From NCBI GenBank assembly GCA_029298735.1, contig JANSLP010000028.1, positions 62,001-126,000 of the forward strand: DNA of 64,000 nt, written 5' to 3'. Each line of letters starts with the position of its first letter. The stretch's first letter is position 1. Below are positions 1-12,347 of this stretch, piece by piece. A program made the translations under genes and the position numbers. Under the pieces are notes generated by a model. It had not been told where the DNA came from and made no database searches. It saw only the letters and a list, made by a program, of their open reading frames with translations. Origin of the DNA: Ophiostoma sp. CBS 140.51 (taxonomy: Eukaryota > Ascomycota > Sordariomycetes > Ophiostomatales > Ophiostomataceae).

Positions 1-233
1 CAGTTCATGATAATAAAATGGAGTAACGATGTTCAATCATACAATATCTCGTAAAGCTAGCCGCAGATGACTCCTGATATACAATTTCATATTTTCACAT
101 TTTTTGTCGAGTTTTGGTTCTTTTTTTCTTTGTTTTTGCCTGGAGTGCGGCGGCCTTCGAGTCCAAGAAACCGACGGTTCTTGGCCGTTGTGTATCCTTT
201 GGAAAACACACACGGCGCTCACCGGCAGACCGC

Positions 234-1305
234 TCACACATCCAGGCCATCCACGACAACGCCCTTGGTCCAGGTCCACTGAAGGACTCTGGCGACCTCG
301 TTGGCCGATTCCTCGGACACAAGAGCGCTGATCGTATAGAGGGTGGCGTCAATGCCAGAGGTAATACCACCGGCAGTAATGACGCGCAGGCCACCGAGGC
401 GCATGGCAGCACGGCGGGCAATGGACTCGCGGCGACCCGAGCCCTTGAGGGAGATACTTCCCTTTCTGAGAGAGATTGTGCGGTCAGTATGACTCACTTT
501 TATCTTTGGACTCAATATGTACGCATGGCCGTGATCAGCACTCACCTCGCATTCGAAGGACGACGGGCGTCCGACTTGCGGCGGATGTATGGGTTGTCGT
601 CCTCGTCGCCGAGGTCGAAGCGGAGGTTGTTCACGACGTAGCGCGCGTCCTCAATAACGTCGGTGCGCTCGTCCAAGTTGCGGGTGGCAGCCTGGCTGCA
701 GAGGTTCTCAAAGGTGGTGAAGAAGTCGGGGTGGGTGGTGGCAGAGAGACCGGCGAGGATGCCCAGGTCGGCCAGGAAGAGGGAACCGGTGCAGATGGAC
801 AACAGCGTGCGCTCCCGGATGGGGTTGGCCTTTTGCAGCTCAGAGAACTTCTCAATGAGGCCGTAGGGCTCGAGCTTGTTCTTGATGATCTCTTGTGAGT
901 TTCCACCCACAATTACGAGAATGTCAAAGTCCTCAAGCTGCTCGTGTGCCTCCTTGAACGAGATTTGCGAGCCAATGACGGCGTTCTGGCTGGAGATGAC
1001 TCTGGGCTCAGCACCGGCGACGGTGATATCAAAAGCCTTGGTTTCTAGAATAAAAAGGGAGGAGGAGGGCACGGGCGCGTTAGCTTGATGCCACGCAGCC
1101 AATGCGATTGATGTCATGTATCAATGGCATCAAAATGTCTCCCTGCTTGATATCAACGTCACTTACCAGGGTCTTTAGCGTCGTGTTGCGCCCAGTTAAA
1201 GGCCTCAAGCGGACCGGCAAAGTCCATAAGATCAAACTTGTTCTGCAGGGCGAAGAGAACCGAGAGAGGCTCTCCATCATCCACTGCAGAGGTCTTCGCA
1301 GCCAT
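234..1305 (-). CDS. DJ-1/PfpI (ThiJ) family protein, 3 exons
   Basis: Exons on the minus strand: 1305-1167, 1044-546, 465-234 (289 aa). Introns are GTAAGT..CTAG and GTGAGT..CAG, and the phases agree. The start is the ATG preceded by TTCAAG. The fold belongs to the class-I glutamine amidotransferase-like DJ-1/PfpI superfamily: an N-terminal segment with DFAGPLEAFNW, then AFDITVAGAEPR, a beta strand ending in VIVGGNSQE, and the nucleophile elbow LLSICTGS with Cys131 as the likely catalytic cysteine. A histidine (His151, in SATTHPDFF) lies about 20 residues on, and a C-terminal VITAGGITSGIDATLY motif is also typical. Family members include isocyanide hydratases, glyoxalase-III-like enzymes and oxidative-stress proteins. 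The ITAGGITSGID motif is closest to the isonitrile-hydratase-like branch, but the substrate is inferred, not shown. It lies tail-outward at the left edge and has its own pyrimidine-rich leader on the minus strand. Confidence 0.9.
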
Positions 1306-3050
1306 CTTGAATGATTTGTATGTGTGTGTGTGGAAAGGGGGAGATATGTGTTGAGGAGTTTGGAAGAAAAGAAGATGAAGAAAGAGGAAATCGCAATCGA
1401 GCCAGATGGGCGGGCGGGGTTCCTATTTAAAGGAAAGAGGGAAGCTGCGACAACAGGTGGTGGTCGGGAGAGGGGGTGGGTGAGGGGGAACAAAGCACAA
1501 TTGGCAAATGGGGGGAAGGTGTTAACGTGTTGGTGAGTCGTTGAGGAGAAGGAGCAAGGAGCGAGGAGCAGAATGAGGAGAGAGAGGAGAAGGGGAAGGG
1601 GCACGCGGGCAAACAAAAGAACAAGGTAGGCAGGAATGACACGCTCAATTCCCGAAAGGGAACACAGCTTCGTGGGTTGCACAGCACGACGGGAAGCGGC
1701 TGCAAGTAACTATGAGCGACTATAAAGCACCAGAGGGACAAGAATGACAAGAAAGGCAAGAAAGGCAAGAGAGGAACAGCTAAGGTCCGTCCGTTGCGTA
1801 AGTGACATGCAGAAAGGGGCATCATCAGAGCACTAGATGTGTCGTAAGAGCACCACGTGAGGCCATTTTGCTACTTCTAAAGAAAGCTCTCCGTCGCTCC
1901 TTCCTGGTCTTGCTCACACTTGCTCACACTTGCCCACGCTTGCTCACGCTTGCTCGTCGGACGCGGGCAGGGAGGCCGTCAGATGGTGCAAAGAATGCAA
2001 GAACGCCATACTGCGTGCGGTATTACGTTGTCGCAAAGAGCCAAAGAGAGAAAGAAGGACTGAAAGACCTCAGAGAGCTTCGACGGGTCGCCCTTTTCCT
2101 CAGTCCACCAGTCCACTCCAGTCCACTCCAGTGGGCTCACACTGACGGCAAAGTCGGTCCTGGGCCTGCTGCCGCCACTAACAAGGAAAACTGCAGGAGC
2201 CAAGGACTCGTTTCCTGGGGAGGCCCCACATAAATGACAGGTAGTGGTACCTGCTCGCACAAGGCGCGTCGCGCGTCTCGCAAAGTACCGGGCACAAAAC
2301 GCCTTGCCCAACAGGCTCTAACATGCGCATCAAAGACGGCAGGGACGACCCACAGCGCAGTGGTGCGGGGTTGAGCTGCGGTCACCTGCACCTCTGGCTG
2401 TTAGCGTCCGATCAATGGGCAGGAGCAAACGACCTTGAATTAAAATTAATCGCAGAATAAATCTGAAAATCCAAGGAGTTCCACTTGATATTTTTTCAGT
2501 CCAGTCAGCTCGACAATGTCGATATCACACTATCTCCAGCGATTTTACGGTCCATTCACCTGAGACCCCTTTGTTGCGTCGTCGTCTGCGACAGACCCAG
2601 ACCCGGACCCGGACTCAAATTCGCACCTTTCACACGCCGACGTACCAACCACCAACAAACGGTCGACCGTTGCAGGTGTTGTTCAATTCAGGAGCCGTTA
2701 TCTGCATGCCAGTCGCCCACTTTCCGACGCTTCCACCCCTCCTTTTCTTTCCTCTCTAAATCTGACGACATTGTCGACGAGCGTCCTCTCCGACGAGGCT
2801 GTCCTCACACCCGCCCGACATCTCCGCCGACGATGCGAGCATTGGCTTCGACCGGCGACGGCGGACTCCTTACGACCTGCCATAACGAGCTCGTCGCGGA
2901 CTTGCTCAGTTTCCGTTGGCTTTTGGTGGCCTCCGAGCTGCCTAAAGAGGACATTCGGACTTGACGATAGCATCACGAGGCTGCGTCAACGGGCCGAAAC
3001 ATAACACAGCTGCCACTCACACGGCCAGTGACCGACCGCGAGCCGTAGCC
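1306..3050. other. Intergenic, divergent promoters of the DJ-1-like gene and TSC1
   Basis: No gene is supported here. The left part (about 1320-1800) is purine-rich on the + strand, so pyrimidine-rich in the sense of the DJ-1-like gene, as expected for a fungal leader. A degenerate 10-bp tandem repeat of the form CTTGCTCACA lies at about 1909-1955, and a short CAGTCCACTC repeat at about 2105-2135. ORFs across 1802-2964 overlap in several frames and match nothing I recognise. Confidence 0.7.
1909..1955. repeat. Degenerate 10-bp tandem repeat
   Basis: Four to five diverged copies of a CTTGCTCACA-like unit lie in tandem (variants CTTGCCCACG, CTTGCTCACG) in the DJ-1-like/TSC1 intergenic region. 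A microsatellite-like origin is likely; no function is apparent. Confidence 0.7.
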
Positions 3051-6000
3051 ATGGCGTCTTCTGGGTAAGCCCTATCTCCGTCTCAGGACCAAAAGCTTTA
3101 CATCTTCTAACTGACGCTTTTTGCTCTCCTTGTCACAGCTCAACACGGGACCTGCACAAGGCCATCCAGGCCTCCTTGGTCGCGCCCAAGCTGCCACTAT
3201 CCGACGGCCTCATCCGCATCCTGGACGCGTACCTCGATAAACAAGCCGAGCACGACCAGGCCACGTCCGACCGGCTGCAGGAGGACCTGCTTGCTACTTT
3301 CAACCAGTCGGTGCACAACAAACAGTCCATCCACTATGCAGTCTTCCTCGCCATCCTACGGCAGCTGCGGCCAGCCATCCGGTCTACGGCTCATCTGCTG
3401 CAGTGGTGGGAGAAGCTGATCGAGCCTGTGTTTGACCATCTGGGCGACGAGCGGGGCGTTTCAGGCGAGGTGCTGTCCGATATCGGGGAGTTTCTCTTTC
3501 CAGACGACGAGGATGACGACAACGACGAAGGCAATGGTGGTGCCCAGGATACCAACAAAGAGGCTGCGCCATATGCTCTTGGTCTGCGACTGCTGCAGAA
3601 GTGGATGGACGTGTACCACGTCGTCCTGGCTGGGGGATATAGCTCGCACTGGACCAAGGAGCGGCCCATCCAGGAGGTCCTCGTTCTCTTTGGCAAGAAG
3701 AAGCCCAAGGTATGTTGTCTGTGTTGTCTGTGTTGTCTGTGTTGCTGTCTTCAGTGAGACTTGACAGTGCTTTTGTTCTGGTGAACGTCACTAACATCAT
3801 CAGGAATTCTTCCCTGTCCTCAACGACTTCTTTGTGCAAAAGTTCTACCGCACCCGCTCAATCAGTCTCCTCTCAGAATTCATCCGCAGCCAGCCGCCAC
3901 ACCTCTACCTCATCATCAAATCGCCGTTATTCGAGAGCCTCTTGCGATGCCTTCAGATGGATACCTCGACGACGGTAGTGTCGCTGGCTCTGACGTGCCT
4001 GACAATGCTACTGCCGAACATGCCCGGCTCCATCGTGCCCTACCTCCCTACCCTCTTCAACATCTACGCTCGCATTCTCTTCTGGGACCGTGAACAGCCC
4101 ATCACCGATGACCTCGGGGCTGCTATGGCCAGCCCGTCTGAACAGAACTCTTCCTTCCAGGCCTGGGAAAAGTGCACATTCTCGCCCGATATCGACAGTA
4201 TCGCGATCCCGCACCTCCTCGGCTACTTCAATATTCTGTACGGGCTATACCCGCTCAACTTTATGGACTACATCCGCAAGCCACAGCGCTACCTCCGCCA
4301 TGCCAACGCTTCAGACACGGATGACATAGAGATCCAGCCCTCAGAGATCCGTGACCGCTCTGAAAAGTACCGTCAGAGCCACATGCTTCACCCCAATTTT
4401 TACAGCCTGACTATAGAGTCGGAAAAGACCGACTTTGGGCGGTGGATGAAGAGTGCCACCGCCGATGTTGTCGCCGAGTGTGTCTCTCTGCATATTTCAG
4501 TCAGTGAGATACACGCTCTACGGAACGACAGTATCACGCAGCGGAACCTATTGAGGGACCAGTTTCCTTCCCTCTCAAACAGAAGCTCTGCCCTGCCAAC
4601 TGCCAGTGACAGTGTCGAGGAAGAGACCGCGCCAGACCGGATTCCCAGCAGTGCCCGGCTTTCAGCCTCCACCGGTATCTCTCTATCGGTGAGTAGTCGG
4701 AACCCGGCGACCATCATGCGGAGGACGTCGCAGTCGAGCCAACCATCCGACATCTTGCGGCGTGATAGCACAACGGACAGTCCAACACTTGGCCCGCTGC
4801 TCTCCCAGACAACTTCTCGTACTGACGTGCAGGATGGCGACTCCTCGCGAGCTGCCAAGTCGAGCCTCTATCAGAGCCAGGCCAACGACAGTGTTCAGTC
4901 TCTCTCGCTCAGTCACCAAGAATCGGTTCCAGAACGGCTCACATCACCATCCAAGGTGTCACTGCGCCAGCCCTCCTTGAGTGCACCTTCGCCACTCCAC
5001 CACCTTAACACTGCTGCCGACGTCGACAGTGACAAGGCTGTCGAATCCAACGAAAACACAATGACAGAGATGCGCCGACAGATTCTGCTCCAAAAGAGCG
5101 ACCTGACTTTTGAGCGCTACATGGTCCAGCAACACCTGGCGCACATTGGCGCTCTACGCCGCAGCAATGTCCGCCAGGCCGTCACCGAGGCTGAAACCCA
5201 GCGCTTGATTCTCGCCAACCGGACACTGAAGCAGCGCCTCGAAGAGGCTAAGAAGACCGAGGCACAGGTCAAAAAGGAGGCCGAAATGAGCCGCAACATG
5301 TCTCGCAACTGGGGCGACTCTCTCGCCAACAAACTCAAGAAGTTGCGCGAGGAGCACAAGGCGTGGACGGCCGAGGAAGAGACCCTGCGGCGTGATCTCA
5401 AGGTGTCCCAGGAGGACGGTGCACGGTTGCTGGCGCTGGTGTGCTCGGCCGAAGTTCGTGAACTCAAGGCCAAACAGGATATGCAGATGCTCGAAAGCGC
5501 TGCGGCCGAGACGAACAAGCTCAAGGAAGAGGTCAAGACGCTTGAAGCCGCCAAACGCGAGAGCCAGAAGCTGGAGACACAGCTCGAGCAGACACGAGAA
5601 GAAGCGTCCAAGCTGGAGAGTACTCTGGAACTACTCAAAATGAAGCTTGAGGCACGGGAAGCCGATCTGGCCCGCACGCGGACGTACTACCAGCACCAAG
5701 TAGTCGCCCTAAACGCCAAGCTGAACGAAGCCCTCGGTGAGGCTACGTCGGGAAACGGCGTTAATCTTTCGGAGACGCGCTCGCAGGTCGACAACGCCTT
5801 AGCGGCCAGCCGTGCCAAATACCTCGAGCTGCAGAAGAAGCACGCTCGGTTAATGCGCCGGTACACACTTCTCGAGTCCAAAAGGCTCGAGTTCAGCACG
5901 AGCCCGCCGTACGATGAGCCCAATTATACAAGTCCACGCGGTGGTGATATACAGGCCGCCGCCCTGTCCGATCCGGAGATGGACAACTCAGGCATGTGTC

Positions 6001-6457
6001 GGTCGCAACCGATCGCCATGCGCGGCAGTGTTAGTAGTGTCGGCAGCGGTACGAACCGGCACAGACAGCGAGTGGCGTCGGACGCCGGATCGTTTGATGC
6101 CACATCGCCGGGAACCTGGGCGGTGCAGATGTCGACCAGCATCGGATCCGCCGTTTCGTCGCCAAGCACAGTCGTCAGACGGCCGTCTACGCCATCAGGT
6201 CCCACTCCTCCTGGAGAAGCACCGGGTAGTACAAGCCCACAAGCCGAGAGATATTACGGTAGAGGTGAGTCTCACTCCATCTAATCTTTAATAAGTGCAC
6301 ACCCATCATGATCTTTGCTGACATTCCTGCTCTAGGCGGAGTACAAAACTCACTGCGCAAGGAGCGCAAGGATAGCAAAAAGAGCGAAGAGCCCGGTGAC
6401 AAGGGAGACAAGAAGCCGACAGGTTCAGGTATTCGTGGCATCCGCGGATTTATGTAA
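3051..6457 (+). CDS. tsc1: TSC1 (hamartin) homologue, 4 exons
   Basis: Exons 3051-3064, 3139-3709, 3804-6264, 6336-6457 (1055 aa). The first coding exon is only 14 nt (MASSG). Hamartin scaffolds the TSC1-TSC2 complex, the GAP for the GTPase Rheb, and so restrains TORC1 at vacuolar/lysosomal membranes. Visible features are the N-terminal helical hamartin region (roughly residues 5-420), beginning TRDLHKAIQASLVAPKLPL and including LLQWWEKLIEPVFDH and YGLYPLNFMDYIRKPQRYL; a low-complexity Ser/Thr-rich linker (about 470-610); and a long coiled coil (about 615-885) rich in E, K, A and L, with LEEAKKTEAQVKKEAEMSR among its blocks. A separate 122-nt last exon encodes a basic tail ending GIRGIRGFM. 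Length is within the range of fungal and animal TSC1 (about 900-1160 aa). TSC2 is not in the window. The hamartin assignment is confident; the pathway role is inferred from the family. Confidence 0.93.
3711..3750 (+). repeat. 9-bp tandem repeat inside a TSC1 intron
   Basis: About three copies of TGTTGTCTG plus a partial copy directly follow the GTATGT donor of TSC1 intron 2 (3710-3803). The intron then has CTAAC (about 3791) and the CATCAG acceptor at 3803. An earlier TTCAG at about 3753 is not used, because it would break the frame. Confidence 0.8.
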
Positions 6458-7613
6458 TGATGAATGAGAGAAATGCTGTGCTGGCTCTTGAATACAATAT
6501 TGGACAGCAGCGCAAAAATAATGCGACTCAAAAACCGGCGGCGATGGAGATAGTTTGACCCTTTTTTGTTTGTTTACTTGGACGAGACGGCACCACAGAA
6601 CGTCCTCAACCTGACGCAACGATATCCATATTTTCTTTCAATTTTTGGTTTCCCTTCTAGTATTCCTTCTTCTATTCTTTTCACACTTTGGTCTTTCACT
6701 TTCTTTAGTGTTTTGTGTTCCCGTTTCTATGATTTCCGTCTATTTACACAACATGGACAGGGATCATGGCTGCGCACAATAAACCAAGCACCCCTCACCC
6801 AATCAGATCTCCACTTTCCCGCAACCTGTAGCTGGTTGCTGCAGCCACGCGCAAAACAACCCACCCTGCCCAAGGTGCGCAATCGCTTCCCAAACAAAAG
6901 AGTCGCCCGCCGTCATCCTGCAGCCAAATGTGACTCTCAGAGTGGTGGGTTGAGGCTCGGTTAGACAGGAACGCGCACTGCTGCCTCCCACCAAGGTCTT
7001 TTGCCTTTTCCGCCCTTTTCTCATTATGTTTCCGTAGCCAGTCAACCTAACAAAACTTCACCCTTGTCAACATTGACAACCGTACGTTCTTTTGCGATTT
7101 GCGACAGCCCGCCAAGTCCTTTCTTTTAAACTTTTTTTCTGGATCGCGTTCCACTGCACGATCTCTTGTCTCTCACTCTCTTTTCTGTTCTTCGGTGTTC
7201 GCCTGCTTATTTCGTCCTCGTTCAAAATCCCAACGGTCGTGCCCGAGACACCAGCCCGCATTCCTTTGCGGAGTGACGTTCCTGTCGATCGTGGGGGACA
7301 AGCCTGAGCCTCACCTTCACGTCCTCTCATTCTTACCTTACCGTCGACTTCCATTTCGATTTTGCTCGATCCGCGTACCCCTCCTTTCAGAGTCGAGTGT
7401 AAACAGGAAAAGCAGCATTTTGACGTCCCACCGAACGGCGCATCATTACCCTACGTTACACGCCCGACGGCCCTCGTCCTACATCCAGCTGAGCCTGCTC
7501 GCGATATTTGTTCGCCCGCCTCACCTCGACTGCGCATTTGCGCAAACCCTTTCTTGTTGGGCACCATCGCCTTTATTGCCAAGAGACATCGCCAAAATCT
7601 ACGACTACTGCGC

Positions 7614-7652
<39 letters not shown>
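6458..7652. other. Intergenic: TSC1 3' end and leader of the membrane-protein gene
   Basis: No separate gene is supported. The last 550 bases are pyrimidine-rich on the + strand and probably hold the promoter and 5' leader of the next gene. A long open frame through 7099-7818 is an off-frame shadow with no recognisable domain. Confidence 0.7.
7613..7651 (+). repeat. (CAA)13 microsatellite ending at the start codon
   Basis: Thirteen perfect CAA units run to within one base of the ATG at 7653. In mRNA this is an unstructured CAA leader; (CAA)n leaders are known to be unstructured and permissive for ribosome scanning. It is untranslated if the ATG at 7653 is the start; the frame is open upstream but has no in-frame ATG. 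Confidence 0.9.
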
Positions 7653-7653
<1 letters not shown>

Positions 7654-8456
7654 TGGCCCCGAGATTGCGCGCGGCGCAGTCCGCGGCTCTCGAGAGCAAA
7701 CGGACGTCCCCTCCACCCGACTTCTCCCAGAACCTCCCAAGAGACCTTCCACCACAACATCTCAACTCCCGCACAACGCCTTCCTCCACAATCGGTGCTC
7801 CCGCGAACGCTGTCCTAGAAAGAGACGCCGCCCATACCAGCCTGATCCCCGCCATTTACGGAGCCAACACGTCTGGCCCCACCACCGGTGTTGTCGTTGG
7901 CATCACTTTGGGCGCCGTCGGTGGCTTTTTGCTCATCATGTTCCTTCTCTATAGCCTCGTCAACTTTGGCAACGGCAGTTCAGGCCGGGGGTTTTTGAGT
8001 GGCGGCGGCAGCGTCGTCGAGGTCGATACATCAAGTTTTGGCGGCGCTTCCAGCTTTGTCTCGCGCCGTGACGAGCGGCATGCCCGGCGTCATCGCCACC
8101 ACAGCCACAGCCGGCGCCGGCGCAGCGGACGGGAAACTGTGGAGATTCGCGGCAGCCGGGTGCGGCCCGTGATTGTGGATCCACCCGAGCGTGTGCAGCG
8201 TGTTGTGGTTGAGGAGGAGCGGATACGGCGGGCCAGCGGCAGACGGCCCGGGCCGTCGGTGGTTGAGACGGTTGACAGCGAAGACGACGAGATTGTTGTT
8301 GAGGAAGAGGAGTCTAACCGTGATCGCCGACGGAGGCGTTCAAGAGTGGAGAGCGACGATGATAGCGACGATGAAGTTGTGGTTATCGAGGAGAACTCGT
8401 CGGGTCCGAGCCGTCGGTCAAGGCAGAATGGTAGCCGACGCGGTTCACGGAGGTAG
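7653..8456 (+). CDS. Single-pass membrane protein with charged, Arg/Ser-rich cytoplasmic tail
   Basis: Single exon, 267 aa. The start is the first ATG in the frame (MAPRLRAAQS), directly after a CAA repeat. An N-terminal proline-rich region of about 65 residues is followed by LIPAIYGANTSGP and one hydrophobic helix (about residues 78-104, VVVGITLGAVGGFLLIMF) with small-xxx-small packing motifs. The tail alternates basic blocks (RRDERHARRHRHHSHSRRRR, RDRRRRRSR) and acidic blocks (DSEDDEIVVEEEE, DDDSDDEVVVIEE). There is no signal peptide. Small single-helix proteins of this layout are common and uncharacterised in Pezizomycotina; I assign no function. The low-complexity tail suggests electrostatic binding or phosphoregulation, which is inference. 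Confidence 0.8.
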
Positions 8457-8896
8457 AGGCTGGATGCGAGTGTAAGAGAGCTGATGATCGATATGGAGTT
8501 TGTTTGGATAGTTGGGCTGTCTTGTATCTTTCTTTGCATATTGAAATCGGTTTTAGCGAGCGGTTTTGCTTTTGCTGGGTTTGATTTACTTCGTTTGTTT
8601 ACTTTGCACTTTATTTTATATTTCAGCTGATTTTCTGCCAAATTTTAGTAGAATAAATATACACACAAGCTTGATGCGTCTCTGTAAAACTGACAATCGA
8701 ATGCATGAAATTCTTGTTTTGGTTTCAAAATACCACTGCCAGAACTATTACCAAATATGCCTTGAATAACTAAAATATGAAATATATCAAAAATGTGGGT
8801 AAATAAAAAAAAATCGAACATGAGGGTATCTACCAAATATACATCGATAGACCATTCTTTCTTACAGACCACGTCCTTTTCATCCCTCCTTCTTCT
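8457..8896. other. Convergent 3' intergenic region, A+T-rich
   Basis: Between the convergent membrane-protein and Zn2Cys6 genes. Roughly 8560-8830 is clearly A+T-richer than its surroundings and contains several AATAAA-like strings on either strand, as expected for overlapping 3' UTRs and polyadenylation sites. No gene is seen. Confidence 0.7.
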
Positions 8897-11800
8897 TTAC
8901 ATACTACCCGGGTTACCACCAGCTCCTCCGCCGTTACCGCCTTGCTGGCCGCCAAAGAAGAACCCATCAAAGAGGTCGAGCTGCTGGCCATCGTTGAAAT
9001 CGTGGTGCATGCCCTCCCAGCCAAAGTTGAGGCCAAAGTCCATTTGCTGGTCGCCCATCATGTTTCCTGCACTGCCGACCATGGGTCCAGCACCGTCGCC
9101 ATTGTTGGCATTGAGGTCCTGGAGAAACTCCATGCCCTGAAGGTCAGCAAAAGTCTGGCTGTTGGGCGTGTAGACGGCGCCGCCCTGTTGCTGTTGCTGT
9201 TGCTGGACTTGTTGTCTTTGTTGCTGTTGCTGCATTGGGTTGAGATACGCTGGTGCCGGTGGTGCAGTCGGAGTCGGTGTGCCCTGCATCGAGCCACTGT
9301 TCATGGGCGACATGCCTTGCTGCTGCTGCTGTTGGACAGTCGGCGATGTCAGAATGGAGGACGGATCGACAGCCGAGCCGTCTGGCGTGCCAATCATCTC
9401 GTACGAGCTGGCATTGCTGCGTGGGACGTTGGGTGCGGACTGCACCATCGAGAACCCGTCCGTCTCCATCTTGACCGGACCGTGATACTGTTGCTGGTGC
9501 ATCTGTGCATAGCCATCGTTGGTCGCTTGGTCGTACCGCTGTGGTTGTTGCTGCTGGTACTGCCGTTGGCGAGATGGGTCATTACCGTGCTGGCGTGACT
9601 GGTGCTGGCGATGGTTGCTCGAAGGAGCAGCCCCCTGGTTATTGCCATGAGCACTGCTTCCAGGGCCAGCAGACGAAGTCGACATGGCCGGCGAAATATC
9701 GCTGGGAGAGAAGCCCCAGTCCAAGCGCTGACCGTCGGCTGCCCCTCTAGACTGCCGGCGGGACTGGTAAGAGTGGAAGGAGGCCGTCTGTCCGAAACCG
9801 CCGGTCGAGTTGGCCATCTTGATTGTTGCCTTGGCCGTACGGTCAAAGGCATCACGGCAAGCCTCGGCAGGCGGGCACTTATCAATCAGGTCAGAAAAGA
9901 CTGACGTTGCGGCCAGGATGGTGAAGTCGACTTCGTCCATGCTCTATAACATGCGTTAGTTGCTTGCCTAATTATACTTTGTAGTGGGAATGAGGAGGAC
10001 ATACCAGTCGACTGCGCACAATGGGCGAGTGCCAGATCGCGTAGAGATACGAGATGCCGGCCATAAAAAGGTGGTGCGTTGCCAAATAAGTGTAGTTGAC
10101 CAGGCCAATCAAATGCAGCTGGCGGTACAGTCGCAAGATCCTCTGGCCAGCCTCGGCGACCTTGAGGTACACACGGTCTTCGTCTTCACGCAGCTCAGAT
10201 TGGTAGGGTGTCGGGTTGTTGACCTCCTTGGACGTGTGGTATTCGCCCTCAAACATGGGCGGGACACTCAGACTCTGCCGGTACAGCATAATAATACACT
10301 GCCAGTAGTTGAGCTCCAAGAACTCGGTGGAGAAGGCGACGCCGTTATCGGGCTTGGGCGGCATGGTCGTCTTCCACTTGTACAGTCGCCGATCGATGTC
10401 AATGCGCCACGTCCGGAACGATTCGAACTTGGCAAGGAAGGGTGAGGGCAGGTCGGCCGACATGAGTGGATGATTCTTTTCGGTCGAGGCAGCTAGAGCA
10501 ACTTGTGCCTGCTGGTACTGGAGAACCTGGATAATCTCGGATTGCAGCACACGGAGATGGAAATAGTGGTAGGCCACGCGCTTGTAAGTCGGCTCGGAGG
10601 GGTCGTGCTCTTTCCGGAGGAAGCCGTTGGGTGTGATGTAGCGGTCGTCGAGGAGTGAGGGAAATTCGGTCGTCATGACAAGATCGGACACACCAGGTGG
10701 GCGTCCAACACAAACACTGACAAGTCGATCGAAGGAGTAGGTACACCACCAAAGCCGTCGCCGGAGATCGCGCACGTATTCACGACGGCCACGCTCGCGC
10801 GTCAGAGCCTCGTTCGCCGCAGTTTTTGAGCTCAAGCCGGCCTCCACATCTTTGCCGTCTTCGTAGTACAGTCCAAGGTCGACAGCCAAACGCACAGCAA
10901 CACCGATAATGTACCAGAGACCTGGCGGAACAGGGCGCAGGAGAGCAAAGTTGGCCAGTAGCAAGACCGCCTGCAGCTCTTCAAGACCACCACCACTATT
11001 GCTTAGACAGGCCTCGAGGTGCACGATAGCACTGGCGTGGTACTCTTCTGGCTGGCACTGCTTGAGGCGGCTCCGGTGGCCACCTCGACTATGCTCTCCG
11101 CTCTCGCCGTCCTTATCGCCGCTCTCTCCATCGCCGTCTTCGTTCTTACCGTGGTCACCGACAATGATGCCGCCGCCAATGGCAAACACCATGTTGAGCA
11201 TATACAGCTCCTTGGGTCCACGAACACGGCCTTCAGTGGCGTAGGCCTGCTCGAACATTTGCATAAAGTCCTCGCGGTGGAGAACGGGTATCTGGGGGTT
11301 GGCGTGCTCAAAGTAGAGGCTGACCAGCTTCTGGCCGAGTTCGCGGTCCGGGAACACGGCCGGGTGGATGGTAGGTTTTGTGTGGAGGCCAAAGAAGGAG
11401 TCGCGCATAGACGTGCCGGCGCCGACGGAGCCATTGCCTGCAATGGGCTTGTAAGGGCGAATGCTGCCCTTGTCGGAGATGGATTTGTGGTCGGAGACGG
11501 ATGATTGGACGGCGGCGAAGACGACGCGCGCAAAAGACACACCAGTCGCCGCACCCAGATGCCGTGGGTTGGATGTACCCTGATCTCGGGTCAGGTTGGC
11601 GCGGGCCACCAGTTTCTGTATCCGACTGGTTGCCGATGCCGCTCCGTTGTCCTCGTCGTGGTCGTTGTGATGCTGCTGTTGTTTGTTGCTCCGGCTATCG
11701 GCCCTGCTCTCGCCGGCAGAACCGCCGCTACTGCCGCCTCCACTCCCGCTCGCATCCAAGGCACCGCTTGAAGCACCACCCTTGGATTGGTCTGCAAATA

Positions 11801-12347
11801 CGCCGCTGCGGACACCTTCTGTTGGGGACCGCATGGTACTTGAGTGCTCGAGTTCCTCTGCCGGCGGAAAGGCGATCTTGTTATCTCGTAAGAGCGTCTC
11901 CAGCTGCTCGACCCGAGTCTCCAAATAGTAGACATAGCTTCGCGGGATCTCTCGTTTTGTAATGGGATCGTATCCGACGCAGGCGACGCCGGCCTTCTCG
12001 CAGCTCACACAGCTTGGTAGCCGCTGGTCGCACCGGTTCTTTCGTAAGCGGCAGCGGTTGCACGCGCTGACATTGCGGAAGTTGCTGCTCTGGTTAGCCT
12101 TGCCGCCACTGCCGCCGCCAGAAGCACCACTAGAGCTCGCTGCTGCGCTCGTACTGGCTTCATTGGCACCGCTGGCCGCACCGTTGGCAGCGTGGTCGTC
12201 GGTTGGTGATGTTGTCGCGGTCTCAGGGACGGCTCCTGCTGTTCCTGCTGCCGTTCCGGGTTCGGGCGAAAGGCGGTCGAGTGAGGACTGGCGTATCCTC
12301 TTGGCGGCTGGCACGGCGCCTGGTGATGGAGGCGCGTGGGCCGGCAT
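8897..12347 (-). CDS. Zn2Cys6 fungal transcription factor with MHR domain and Gln-rich tail
   Basis: Exons 12347-10005 and 9943-8897 on the minus strand (1129 aa). The intron (GTATGT..TATAG) is phase 0 and joins RSRL to SMDEVDF. The start is placed at MPAHAPPSPG; the frame is open about 70 codons further but that part reads as leader. A binuclear zinc cluster has C-x2-C-x6-C-x6-C-x2-C-x6-C spacing (Cys96, 99, 106, 113, 116, 123), then the linker ITKREIPRSYVYYLETRVEQ and a short coiled coil. This linker resembles the Ppr1-like subgroup, a tentative placement. A Fungal_trans middle homology region follows, with LVSLYFEHANPQIPVLHRED and YSFDRLVSVCVGRPPGVSD. The second exon is rich in Gln, Ser, Gly and Asn, like an activation domain. 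A nuclear regulator; its target pathway cannot be read from the neighbours. Confidence 0.9.
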
